From positions 4,836,064 through 4,900,063 of the forward strand of contig OW051468.1 in the NCBI GenBank assembly GCA_932521025.1: a stretch of 64,000 bases of DNA. Reading direction: 5' to 3'. The notes beneath the pieces were generated by a model. It was not told the DNA's origin. It searched no databases and worked only from the letters and a program-made list of their open reading frames with translations. The translations under genes were made by a program, and so were the position numbers. Of the stretch, positions 11,801 through 21,999 are shown one piece after another. How positions within the stretch are numbered: position 1 is the stretch's first letter; the number at the start of each line of letters is the position of its first letter. This DNA is from Oscheius onirici (taxonomy: Eukaryota; Nematoda; Chromadorea; Rhabditida; Rhabditidae).

Positions 11801-14788
11801 GTTAGATGGCATCTGTGCTTGGCATTGTGTCGAAGGAAACATTCTGGAGTTTACTCATCGTCTAGCTTCGTTGATGTTTGAACACGAGAAAACGTACAAT
11901 CAACAGGGACAGAATAGTCAAGAGAGTCTCGATCTCTTTGGACTCCATTTCGTTCTCTTGTCCCGCATTTCTTGGTTCTTTTCGAGTCTGGTAGGTTTCT
12001 AAGAGCATTTTATTTACTGTTCAGACTCTCGAAGAACTCGTGACTGGTCCGAATGAGACAGAAGAAAATCTAGAATCAGCCTAGTAAGAAACTTCATTTT
12101 CCCCGTAAAAAAAACTTTCAGCTACAAATGGACGAAATGTCACGTGAAAAGAATCATTCCCAAGGAAGAAGAGTTCCAAGAGGGCATCAACACGTCGATG
12201 GAAGGTCTTGAGATGAATGCCAAGAAGGATGAAATGATGGAAACTGATGTCAAAGAAGAATTGATGGATACGGAAACTGGGACTCCAGAATTGAGAGAGA
12301 CTGGGATGAAGACAGAGCCAACCTACAGCGAAGAGACAAAGGCACAATGTCTAAACTTGGCTCATCGGCAAGTCTTCTGGATCAAAGAGAGGCAAATTAT
12401 TATTTTTACCCGTTTATATCGAAACCAATATTTGAAAACATTCCTAGTTTAGATTGTCTCCAAAGGACCTACTTGCTATTGTGCCAACAATTGGTGAAGT
12501 CTGGCTCAATGAGTACAAGACGAGACATCCAGAAAGGTCAACAGTCAAGGAACTTATCCAATCGCTGAGGGATGTTCCCGTCCTGATACTCTGTCTCTGT
12601 CAATGGCTCGAAAATCAGGTATAGCAGCTATCGATCGAGCTAACTTATCGTGTTTAGCCCTATTCTTTGGCCCGATTCCAGCTGGGCGAAGCTGTCTTGG
12701 AGTCTGTGGAAGAACATATAAATTCGGCAGAAGAACAGGTGAAATTGTTGCGGGATAAGGCTCCAGATGACGTCAAACAGTGGGTTTATCTTGAATATAT
12801 TAGGTCACCAACTAAGTATTTAAAAACACTCATAACTTTTTGCAATTTCGACGAAATCGGGCAAACTCGGTTCCAAAATGTAGGTTTCATTGAGACCGAA
12901 TTAATAGGCTATATGAGAGACCTGGATATCTTGCCGTCTGAGCACAGTGAACGGTTCAAGTTTTGACAAAAACAGTATTTTGCCCATAACTCTTCAGGGT
13001 CGAATCCTACCAAAAAGTTGTCAATTAGTGAAAACCTCAGCTGAATGAGACGAGTATTTTGTTTTTTTAAAAAACGATTTTCGACTTTGGGAACACCCCG
13101 AAACTGAAAATGCCCGGATGACGCAGTGGGTTTAGGAAATTCACGCTGGAGCGACCAGGGTTCGAGTCCGCCGAGAGGAAATCTTTTTGTTTTTTAACTG
13201 TAGCATTTTACTGGACTGAAAAGTACCCCTGCAAAATATCAGCTCGAACGGCTCCAGCGTGAATTTCCTAAACCCACTGCGTCATCCGGGCATTTTCAGT
13301 TTCGGGGTGTTCCAAAAGTCGAAAATCGTTTTTCAAAAAAACAAAATACTCGTCTCATTGAGCTGAGGTTTTCACTAATTGACAACTTTTTTGTAGAATA
13401 CAACCCTGAAGAGTTATGGGCAAAATGGTGTTTTTGTCAAAACTTGAACCGTTCACTGTGCTCAGACGGTAAGATATCCAGGTCTCTCATATAGCCTATT
13501 AATTCGGTCTCAATGAAACCTACATTTTGGAACCAGGTTTGCCCGATTTCGTCGAAATTGCAAAAAGTTATGAGTGTTTTTAAATACTTAGTTGGTGACC
13601 TAATATCTAAATAATGGTAGGTGGATACTTCTCTGGACTCAATGTAGACTGCATCTTCGCGAGATCTCAGAACATCCACCAGTCTTCCATCCAATGTCGG
13701 TCTTTCAAAAATCTGTCGCCAATAGGACGCTGCCAAAATGTGAGAGATATGAGGTAAGAAACCTATCAGGAATCACAGTTTACCGACTTTTAGGTCCCTC
13801 TTGCGAATCAGATGAAAGACATGTGGATCTATTGTCAGCGACAAAACTGGTTCAGTGTCCGAACTCTCGAACTCATCGACCATCTGAACAAGTCGAACAA
13901 TCAGAGGAGTTGGATTACGGTAGCTAGGAAGGAAACCATGCAAACAAGTGTCTTATTTTAGGGTCTCTCATACAGCACGATCAAGTCAGAGACGCAGGAC
14001 ACTGTAGCGAAGAGTATTGAAATGATAACGACGATCATTCTCTTGGATCCGGTCAAAGCGGCAGCCAAGGCCATTGAGGTCTTGACGGATCTCTTGCTCA
14101 TGAGGGATCCGACAAAGAATCCCGATAAACCGACGATTATGCAAGTTCCTGAGTGCACAATGCCGATCGTACAAGCAACTATTCAGGTAATTGTAGCCAG
14201 ATGTTCGGCTTTGTAAACTGTTTTTTATGAGGATCAAACGATCTAAACCTGTTAATGCAAGACTCTTTTCAGTCTTTGATAATCGGAGTCTGGTTGGTGA
14301 ACAGACGGAATGAGACGAAAGAGCCGTTTGACAAAAAACGACGTCGATCCAGCATTGAAGTCGAACAGCCGTGGAAATCTTTGATGAACGAGGATGCCGA
14401 CGAGTTGGATGTTCTAAACGCCTTCATAACCAACGCTATCAACTGTCTTGTCAGCGAAGCTCTTTGCGGTCAGTCTGCTAAATTTCTAAACGGATTGTTT
14501 AGGAGTTATGAGACCAGCGAGCTCTGTCATCTACCATTTTCTGAACTTTATAGCGAGGTCGGAGAAGAACAGGTTTAGGGACATGTTGATCAAGAGGATA
14601 CCTCAAAACATGGTATTTCTTGTGTTAACTGAATATTTAGTCCTTGCTAGATATTCCGTCTCGCCGTAGTCGATCCTTATTCTCTGCCTCTTGAAGTCTT
14701 TTCCGAATTCTGCGAACAAGACCAACAGGCTCATCATGAGTCTCAACTACAGTATCTCTTCCTGTTGAGGAAATGTGGCGGAATCTAG
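8832..14788 (+). CDS. MED24: Mediator complex subunit 24 (MED24 / LIN-25-like)
   Basis: Subunit of the Mediator tail region that connects transcription factors with RNA polymerase II. About 16 exons assemble in consistent phase from ATG 8832 to TAG 14786-14788. Landmarks shared with animal MED24 occur in the same order: the NLLALFKWFWTVFE segment (about 9340-9422), the IFFIKIPQIFEVLV stretch (about 11265), the KWTKCHVKR stretch (about 12127), the LSPKDLLAIVP block (12455) and VPLANQMKDMWIYCQRQNW (13790s). Near the end come GVWLVNRRNETKEPF with a following KKRRR, then VVDPYSLPLE. The protein is leucine-rich and helical with an acidic insert (about 12150-12330). One intron starts GC instead of GT (12371). 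The intron at 9602-10730 carries a nested repeat pair, and a small intron at 12779 has been expanded to about 840 bp by a foldback element. A polyadenylation-like AATAAA follows at about 14853. Confidence 0.82.
9796..10721. mobile_element. ACCAGCCGTC-family repeat, copy A, interrupted by a foldback element
   Basis: The left end (ACCAGCCGTCTATGACGGCT, a small palindrome) and the right end (CACCACTGCGCTTTAGTAGT then GAGATC) match the ends of copy B (36764-37007) and copy C (53563-53812), which are only 240-250 bp long. Copy A is longer because a 724-bp foldback (9939-10662) sits in its middle. It lies inside a MED24 intron. No protein is encoded, so it is probably a non-autonomous element of unknown class. 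Confidence 0.65.
9939..10662. mobile_element. Foldback element with tRNA-like Pol III boxes
   Basis: A long imperfect inverted repeat: about 350-bp arms begin GCGTCATTCGATAGCC and end with its complement. Each arm contains a tRNA-like pair: a box A match TGGCCCAGTGG at about 10092 and a box B-like GGGTTCAATTC about 40 bp on. The opposite arm carries GGAATCGAACCCATGACC, the complement of a good box B. The cloverleaf does not fold well, so this is a tRNA-derived relic rather than a gene. It is nested inside repeat copy A. Confidence 0.7.
12800..13603. mobile_element. Mariner-ended foldback element, copy 1 (in a MED24 intron)
   Basis: 804 bp with long arms that are complementary over nearly their whole length. 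Ends are TTAGGTCACCAACTAAGT and its complement, flanked by TA on both sides, as for Tc1/mariner insertions. The arms keep short open frames but no transposase. Between the arms (about 13115-13245) lies a roughly 130-bp loop with box A-like TGACGCAGTGG and box B GGTTCGAGTCC, resembling a tRNA-derived sequence. A second copy is at 34451-35258. It sits in what would otherwise be a roughly 40-nt MED24 intron. Confidence 0.8.
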
Positions 14789-14879
14789 ATCTCAAATTCA
14801 GCGCAACTTATGATCTCAAAGTAGTACGAGTGTTTGTATATGCTGCTTCATGTCAATAAAGATTAGGATTTAGTGTTTT

Positions 14880-15230
14880 AAGTTGATAAATTTGTCGTCG
14901 TACTTTCTTTTGAGGCACTCAGATGATGTCTCTCTTCTTGAAATTGCCAACTTGCCATCTTTCTGAATGTCGACCTAGCCGTTCTTCTCGCGATAAACGA
15001 GAATGTTGAACCGAGCTTTGCCTTGAGTACATTTCTCCATCGGATTGGCGGTCGGCCAGCAGGTTTTGTTCTTCTCGGATCCCACTCTTCAACAGTCTTC
15101 GTCCAACTGTCATTGTCATCGTTCGCATCTTTCCAAGCCCAATCAAATACTCTCCTTTTGTATTCCAAGACGAAATCTGTTAGATTTGATCGGCGATTTC
15201 TTCGTTGTCGACTTCGTCGAGCAGGCACAG
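14880..15230 (-). pseudogene. RTE-type LINE fragment (C-terminal end of the reverse-transcriptase ORF)
   Basis: The minus-strand frame contains WAWKDANDDNDSWTK, VEEW and GRPPIRWRNVL, the Trp-rich end typical of RTE-clade LINE polyproteins (compare the intact-looking end at 62026-62367, with WTRRMLEWRPWRADRP and GRPKPKWSDC). Neither end is complete. It follows MED24 tail to tail and is probably the 3' piece of the same decayed insertion that left the fragment at 16020-16330. Confidence 0.6.
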
Positions 15231-15594
15231 CCCGAGAATCTTTCGCTTCATTTTTCGTTGAGTACGCCGAACGGAAGTTTTGCCCGTTCCCAGCTTTAGT
15301 GAGTCTCAGCCCTACTGTCCCTTCCCTTCTCCCCTTGTCATTCTGTTCCAGTCACTCCCTGTCCCTCCCAAGAAACTATCAAAGTCGTTAGAACACTTCG
15401 CGCATATGCTTTTCCTGTCGCGACTTGTTAAAAACTAATTTGTGCACAAAACTCTCTTCCTTATCCTCAATTAGAGTTTCAGACACACAGAGACCTGGTA
15501 GCAATTTAAAGTGGACAAGTTGTGCTACGCCCCTCCGGGGCTAAGTGACTTAGTCTTGTCCTTTTCAAAACAGATAACAGTTAACAGTTTGCTA

Positions 15595-15720
15595 CCTGAT
15601 CCCTCTCCGGATCAGTTAATAGTCTCTCTGTCCCTCTGTTTCTCTGTAACCCCGTCCCTCTGTCCTCCTTCTGTCCTTCTGCCCTTCTGTCCATCTGTCC
15701 CTCTGTCCCCCGCAATGCGG
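15595..15720. repeat. CT-rich low-complexity tract (CTGTCCCT repeats)
   Basis: Imperfect tandem units of CTGTCCCTCTGTCC type. A similar tract occurs at 51260-51360. No gene is seen in the surrounding 15.3-16.0 kb. Confidence 0.6.
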
Positions 15721-16019
15721 TATATGGGATGAGAGTTCGACTTCCATGTGTGCCCATAATTTTTGCCATTTTCATTTTACTTATTATTTAGATTTTTGAG
15801 CTAACACCAATCCAACATAAAAAATAGAAGAATTGTTGACGCACTAGTTTTGAAAATTTTGCTTATTTGACCAATCTTAGTCTCTGAAAAGACCTCTTAC
15901 GAATCACGATCTCGAGGAGCTGATCAAAGAATTAAAGATAAAACATTTCCGAGGTGATTTCATCTATTCTAGTTAAGTGATCATTCGTTTTACATCCACG
16001 AGGTCTTCTAGTAGATCTT

Positions 16020-16330
16020 CTCTAGCATATCGATGTACACAGGTTCTGCTCCTTGTCTCAACAGTGCATTCCATACCGCAATCCACTCGATAGTATCATA
16101 GGCCTTGCGGAAATCCACAAAAACCATGTAGAGATGGTTGTGGTATACATAAGCTTTTTCCATGAGCTGTTTGACCGTGTGTTTGACTGTGTTCGACGGT
16201 GGAATAGTGTCGACGGAAGTCAGTCTGCTCCACGGGTTGATTGAACTCGAGATTACCTTGTATTCTAACCATCAGAACTCGCGTGAACAGTTTGAACGGA
16301 GCTGGTAGTACAGAGATTGGACGATACCAG
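16020..16330 (-). pseudogene. RTE-type LINE reverse-transcriptase fragment
   Basis: Read on the minus strand, short frames encode the RT block before the catalytic motif: an EQ-DFRR-STVEH-like stretch, then VFVDFRKAYDTIEW and GAEPVYIDML. The FVDFRKA(F/Y)D core is characteristic of RTE and related non-LTR retrotransposons. The reading changes frame at least once and lacks the (F/Y)ADD region, so it is a dead relic. Confidence 0.65.
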
Positions 16331-16604
16331 TTCAGTAAGATCTCCCTTTTTCGGTATTAGTGCCGTTACAGTATCCGCGAATCCGGATCACATGCTGTTG
16401 CAGCATACGGTTGAAAAGCTGTGTCAGAATTGGCACTGTATTTCCCGTTGTGCAGCCCGCAGCATCATAGTTGTGATAGAGTCCCGGCCGCTGTTCTCGG
16501 GAGCTGTTCTCTTCTTCATGTGCATCAACTGTTCGCGCGGGGTGCGATAGAAAAGTGAAAAAATGAAGCGAATTTGCACTTCGCGCCAATGGAATGCACT
16601 GCGT

Positions 16605-16765
16605 TTACAAGCCGGGAAGTCTTTTTTTACCCGGGTAAGGGTCTTCCCGGGCAGCCAAGTTCCCGGCGTTTCTAAAATACGTTTTTTACCCGAGAAGGGC
16701 TTCCCCGGGTAAACTCCTTCCCGGGAACGCTTTTAATCGGGTAGTACCCGGGAACTTTATAGAAT
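16605..16765. repeat. CCCGGG-rich palindromic repeat patch
   Basis: Six or more CCCGGG/CCCGGGTA units in about 150 bp, in both orientations (TTACCCGGGTAAGG, TCTTCCCGGGCAG, CTTCCCCGGGTAAAC, AGTACCCGGGAAC). No coding content. Confidence 0.6.
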
Positions 16766-16889
16766 TCGGCCACAGAACACCGTGGAGGAAGAATGTGCAT
16801 TCTATGCCTGTCAATAACTGTCAGTAATTTCAAGCACAGAAGAGAACTATCAGTCTTCCCCTAACAGTTGCTCGGGTCTCCAAGAACTA

Positions 16890-17005
16890 TACCAAACACC
16901 GCTGTGGATTCAAGGAGATGTCCAAAGAACCGGGAAAGACCGAGCATGACGCCTTCTTTCGAAGGCTGTCAGTTGTGGCGGATTCACAACTGACAGTCAC
17001 ATTGC
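16890..17005 (+). repeat. Dispersed repeat, copy 1
   Basis: About 110 bp (core CCGAGCATGACGCCTTCTTT followed by GGCTGTCAGTTGTGGCG) that recurs, inverted and diverged, at about 49985-50105. Function unknown. Confidence 0.55.
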
Positions 17006-17400
17006 CGTCTCTCTACTTTTCAAAAGAATGCAAGTGTCTGTGGCGCTAGTGTTCGCAATGTCCGATTGTCAGTGTCTAACGTAACTGTACTTGTCAAAAT
17101 ATAAAAAGTAGAAACACCTGACCTGTTGAAGAGAAGAGCCATCCACATCGCAGGACACGTGGAGCTAGAGTGGAGTTCTAGAGACTTGTGCTTTTTAGTT
17201 TTGACAAGTCTCGATAAGTTGAGCTTTTGATAATCCAAAAGCATTGGAAGGCAATGTTTTGAGTTTTGAGCACGTTTCTTGTTTCAGACAAAGCAATTTG
17301 CTAGTCTTCATTAAATAATTTCCTGTGGTCATGCATCCTGCGCCCAATTTCCGTTGTATACCTCCATCTCGTTGATCCCCCTCCGTGATTCCCTACAGCT

Positions 17401-18783
17401 ATGGTCGACCAGCTTACTCGGTATATAGCAGCCGGAATGATGGGAATAGTTCGTTTTCTTTCGGTTTGTAAAAAGGAAAATCTAGACAGCCTTCTTTGGC
17501 TTCTGCTGGACGACCTACATTGTCGGTTTTGCTGTCATGTCCGGCGTTTCGGACATTTCCACATTCACCTCGATCAGTTGTTTCCGAGCTGCAGCCAATT
17601 TGTTCGCAATTTGCGGTTATTTGTACTGGGAACTTCCCTGTACTATTTTGTAAACTGTTTCTAGATATATCTATAACCGAAAAATTCTAGTGGAAGGAGA
17701 GGAATCGACGTGAGAATCAACCATTTTGTCACGACAACGATGGCAAATATGTATTCCATCTCCCAAATTATGCTCCTTTTCCAAGTTCTCGACAGAATTT
17801 TCATTTACACCATTCGCAAGCACTACACTCGCTACGTGTCCCCAGTTGTCATTGCTGTCATTTATTCTCTTTTGGTTGAACAAAAACCAAATTCAGGTAA
17901 TCTTCAGTGCCCTGGTCGGCTGGCGTATCTACGTAGTCCTGCAGATCTATCAGGACGGCTGTCTCATGATCTAGTCGGTTTTTCTCGTGATGCCTTGACA
18001 GTTTTCAGTGATGAGGAAACATTGGGCTGGACGATGTACCCGGAGAGATGTCAGGGCTACTTCTACGAGGGAGATGAAGTCGCTGCCAATGTCATGTGGA
18101 TCAGTGCCGTGGTCCTTCACGCCATTTGCATAGGAACAATTGTCGTCTTAAAGGTACTCTTCGCCTTGTTTGACCTTATGATCACTTGAAAATGACTACT
18201 TTAAAACCTCTCATAGAAGCCCAAAATATGAAATTATGTATGGTTTTTCGGATCGAAGACGACACTTTCGAGTTTTGTACTGTTCTGCAAAGTTAAAGCC
18301 CATATCATTCTCTCAAACTATATAGCACAACGTTGTATAAGTGAACTTTTCGAGAGATAAGTAACAGATAACTTATCTCGTTCTCCAGACCATCCGGAAA
18401 GGAAGTAACCAACGAATCCGACCGGCAGACATCTCCCTCTATGTTCAAACACTGCTCCAACAGCTTCTCTTCATCATCGACATCTCCTGTTTGGTTTTGG
18501 TTGGCCCTCCGGTCGCTCACATTCCCATACTCGGATTCGTCTGCTTCACCTATACTGGAGAACTTGTTCATGTTTTTGATGGGTACGGTAGTTTCAGTAG
18601 CTAGACTTTTTATAGACTTCTCGTCCTCGTCTTTCAGCGAAAGTTCCTCGGACCGATCAAGAAACTTTTCAACAAAGAGAAGGGAACAAATACTATGCTT
18701 TTCTGTAAGTCTTTAATTCGATTGTAATTAGTCGCTTGTTTAGTGTGAGAAAGCAGTCAAAGATGTCAATAAAGTGTTGTTGA
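17401..18783 (+). CDS. Orphan multi-pass (about seven-helix) membrane protein
   Basis: Not a family I recognise. The start at 17401 follows a strong acceptor (ttccctacag|ct-ATG), suggesting trans-splicing. Spliced in phase, the exons give successive hydrophobic segments: FGFCWTTYIVGFAVMSG, SCFRAAANLFAICGYLYW, ISQIMLLFQVLDRIFIY, VIFSALVGWRIYVVLQIY, ANVMWISAVVLHAICIGTIV, LQQLLFIIDISCLVLVG and PILGFVCFTYTGELVHVF. There is a Cys-containing loop (PERCQGYFYEGDE). The C-terminal tail is short and charged, ending SIKCC* with AATAAA overlapping the stop. Seven helices are compatible with a nematode serpentine receptor, but no diagnostic receptor motif is seen. Around 17850-17910 several donor choices are possible, so the fourth helix is uncertain. 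Confidence 0.6.
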
Positions 18784-19909
18784 TTGTAAATGTATTTTTC
18801 GGTTCATTTCCATTCAACCTGGAAGGTCGTATTATCCAACATAGCAACGTCTCTTCCATGAAAACCACAGATCTTCTGTGCTCCCTCTTGGCTCTTCTTC
18901 TCCGCCTCTTTGACATGCTGGGTTCCCCTTTGTTTTTCACCTGCAAGAAACTAGACTCTGCTCTCAGAAAAAGACCCGGATATCAATATGGCACCACCCT
19001 TATCAAGTCAACTATTCTGCTCCTTTCTGCTTCCACATGGTTACCATATCAGCTTCGCGTTTAATAGTCATTTCTTGTCATTTCACTCCAACATTAATGC
19101 AAAAATATCTCTCGTTTAGCTCATATTATGCTTTATACTTGCCAAACATCTGCTCTTCAATCGCGCTTATTTAAGAATTTTATTCAAAAGGGGTATCTTC
19201 TTACTGTTGCACGGATATTTTCTTTTTTTTGCCGAAAAAAAAATCTTTTAATTGAGTGTGAACCGAATGAAACTTTAAACAGTTCCAGCAAATTAATCAG
19301 AGGATCAGCTCCATCTAAAGAAATTGCAATGTATTCTGTTGGGGAAAAGGCACTTGTTCCTTTTTGGTGACTGATTGTGGGTCTGTCGGTCCGTGTCATA
19401 TTATGCCTTGCGCTTAGATTGAGCTAGCAAAACATATGACAAGGAAGATATATTTAAAACTCCCACACAACAGGTTGCACTCTTCCTATTCACAGATACC
19501 GATCTATAGCTAGTCTAGTTCACTCTACCCTCTAATTAGGTCTTTCCTCTCGTCCCTTTCAAGCAGAAATCATGAATTCTATGCCCCTCTGCCGCACCTC
19601 ACAATCGGTCAATTGCGAACACACACGTATTGACACAGCGAGACACATTTTCTTGCTCTCTCTCTCTCCGTTTGATAAGTTTTTTGGTTCGGCTACTGGA
19701 ACGCGATAGTCGAGACCCTCTCTGTTATTTCCCCATCATTTCACCCCCAAAATCGTGATCATTTGTTTATGTTCCTCACGTGTTTTACGAACATCTATTG
19801 AACTTTCCCGTCTCCATTCTAGAACCCTTTCAAATTCTTTTTTGCTTGCTCATTTCGTCATTTCGTCTCAGCGTCCACCAAACATGAAGTATGCACGAGT
19901 TTCAGATAA

Positions 19910-20788
19910 ATGCGAGCCGTTCAGTTGGAGGAACTTCATTCCAAGGACAAGGTAGGTAGATGTTACGCCTTTTAACTTCTTTTTCAGCTCCAAACAGTCG
20001 TTGAAGCAGCTGATCAAGCTGGTGAAGCAGCCCGGAAAATTATCTTTGACGAGGGTCAGTTTTTATCCCAGATAACAATGTCTTGTTTCAGGGTTTGACG
20101 ACCGCATTGGATGGAAATTAGACGCTCAGAATGAAGATGTCGTTGTCCATTATAAGGACATCAATGGGAAGAGACATTTCGCTGCCAGAGTAGATTCTCT
20201 CAATCAATGAAACCAAGAGAACTCATTCAGACAAAAGTTCCATTCAACTGCGAAGTCGGCGTAGCTCTGAACTGGGATCATGTGGACAAAATGGCGGATT
20301 GGAACGATAACGTAAAGTTCAGTAAGCTGATAGGAAAGATTGGAGAGGACGTCGACTTGGCTCATGTAATTCTTTTTTTAACAAAAACAAAGAGCCACTT
20401 TCAGTACGCCAGCAATGAAGTTTTTATGGTAAAAAGTAGGGAATTTCTGGTGGCCAGGAAACGTCTGGCTATTGGAGAAACTCTGGTCGTAGCGGCACAA
20501 TCGTGTTCTACAGATCTCGTCAAAATGACGGGTCAGGCTGTAGTGTAAGTTCAGACAAAAGACTACATGAATGCATGTTTTAGAGCCAATCTAAACCTTG
20601 GAGTTGGTCGGTACATTCCGGACGAGATCGAGCCGGGACATTCTCGATACGACTACGTTGTCTCGATGGATCTGAAGGGCATGATGCCGAGCTATCTGGT
20701 CAATCAGGTCATGGGAAAGATGGTCCTCTCCGACGTCGACAATCACCGCAAAAATGCTAAAGAGCAAGGCAAACAAGTTCAGACCTAG
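19910..20788 (+). CDS. START-domain lipid-transfer protein
   Basis: Six exons (19910-19951, 19988-20054, 20092-20189, 20231-20365, 20405-20544, 20584-20788) give 228 residues, almost entirely a StAR-related lipid-transfer domain that should bind a sterol or phospholipid in a hydrophobic tunnel. Seen: RIGWKLDAQNEDVVVHYKDI at the domain start, then PFNCEVGVALNWDHV, DWNDNVKFSKLIG, EFLVARKRL, GRYIPDEIEP, and the closing helix MDLKGMMPSYLVNQVMGKM. The start ATG lies 4 nt after an acceptor (tttcag|ataaATG), fitting trans-splicing. A 41-nt intron at 20190-20230 contains a stop that would truncate the protein if retained. There is no signal peptide or membrane anchor, so it is probably cytosolic. Which STARD subfamily is not decided. 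Confidence 0.88.
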
Positions 20789-21842
20789 GAGGACAATGCT
20801 AAATAATGAAAATTATGCTAACTGAAGTGTTGCTCAAACAGTCAGAGACACGAGGAGGGTCACTGCTTGCAATTTCACATTTCGCCCTTTTGATAAGTCT
20901 TTTTGTCTTACTAGAGCATTAGTTCAAACTTGTTAAAACGATTCTTTATTTTTCTTCAGTTGTAGCTATTCTACCTGTATGGTCGTCGCTTCTACTATTT
21001 GGAAAAAAATTCTTCTCATCTTTACCTTCCAACAGAGCGAACAGTTGGCTCACAGACACGCTGCTTTTTTTCGAGAGACAGTCAATTGTGAACAGCATTC
21101 GAGTCAGGCCTGGACTTTCCCGATTTTTTTTGAGAGTCTATAGCAGCGTTTGAGACCAGAATAACTGTTTGGGGAAATACAGGAAAATCTCTTGTTCTTG
21201 TAAGAAAGCCATGAACTTGTAGTTGGAAAGACTTCTGTAGTATGTTGCCTCCCAACAACTGATGTTCATGTTTCCTCTCAGGGGAGATGCTCTCCAGCTG
21301 ACCAGTGAAGCGCTCGTTGGCAGATGCCCAGCCCCACACAAAATCAATTTGGTAGTAGTAGAGAGGGCAAGAGAGAATGTTTCTTCCAAATTAGTCCCAC
21401 CATCCAGCTGATTCTTTTATCTCCATTTTGCTTCCAAAAAGGCACACAATGTTTGTCTTCTTTCCGCTTTCCCATCGGGTCCCCCCGTTCCCCCCATTTT
21501 CGACGTTTCGTTTTTATTTCTTTTCTCGCTCACAGCTGTTTCCACGTGTCTCGATCCATTTCTTGGCCTAAAAACTACTGCCTCCAGCTGCCCGTCTTTT
21601 TCTGAAAAAGAGGAGCAGATGCTTGTCTAATCGCCTCATTTATGCGAAGAACCCACTCCTAGTTAGGTCTGGCGCCTAGCTAATGGCGCGAAACTTTCTT
21701 CCTTTCTCACTTGTTGCTACCCAAAGAAATCTAACACTTTAGGCCTTGTTTTTGCTATGTATATTCTTATTATCAGACAATTTAACAAGTGACGGCATGA
21801 AAAGGTTCATTCTTAACCCAACAAAAAAGGCAAAAGAAGCTA

Positions 21843-21914
21843 GGTTCCGATGGGGGTCGAACCCATGGCCTTCTCGGTGTAAACGAGATGTGATAACCAC
21901 TACACCACGGAACC
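21843..21914 (-). tRNA. tRNA-Val (anticodon TAC)
   Basis: 72 nt, no intron. The acceptor stem GGTTCCG pairs fully with CGGAACC. The D arm carries TAGTGGTTATCA, the anticodon stem TCTCG/CGAGA encloses loop TTTACAC (anticodon TAC, reads GTA), and the T arm ATGGG-TTCGACC-CCCAT is fully paired. Box A (TAGTGGTTA) and box B (GGTTCGACCC) are intact, so it should be transcribed by Pol III. Confidence 0.95.
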
Positions 21915-21999
21915 AGAGTTCGAGGCAAAATTGTCCAAGTCTAATTCCTTACGTAAGAGAATACACAATTTTTTTTATCAAAAAGGGGAGAAAAATTGA

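Noticed and set aside
12667..12966. MED24 frame continuing as SPTKYLKTLITFCNF
   Set aside because: The continuation is foldback-element sequence; the exon ends at the donor GTGGGT (12779/12780).
13119..13190. True tRNA gene in the foldback loop
   Set aside because: Box A and B fit, but acceptor, anticodon and T stems do not pair properly.
13437..13736. 99-codon minus-strand frame starting MAASYWRQIFERPTLDGRL
   Set aside because: Half is the complement of a MED24 exon and half is the foldback arm.
17860..17905. Possible 22-nt intron in the orphan membrane protein
   Set aside because: Upstream donors (gtgtcc, gttgtc) give introns of ordinary size in the same phase.
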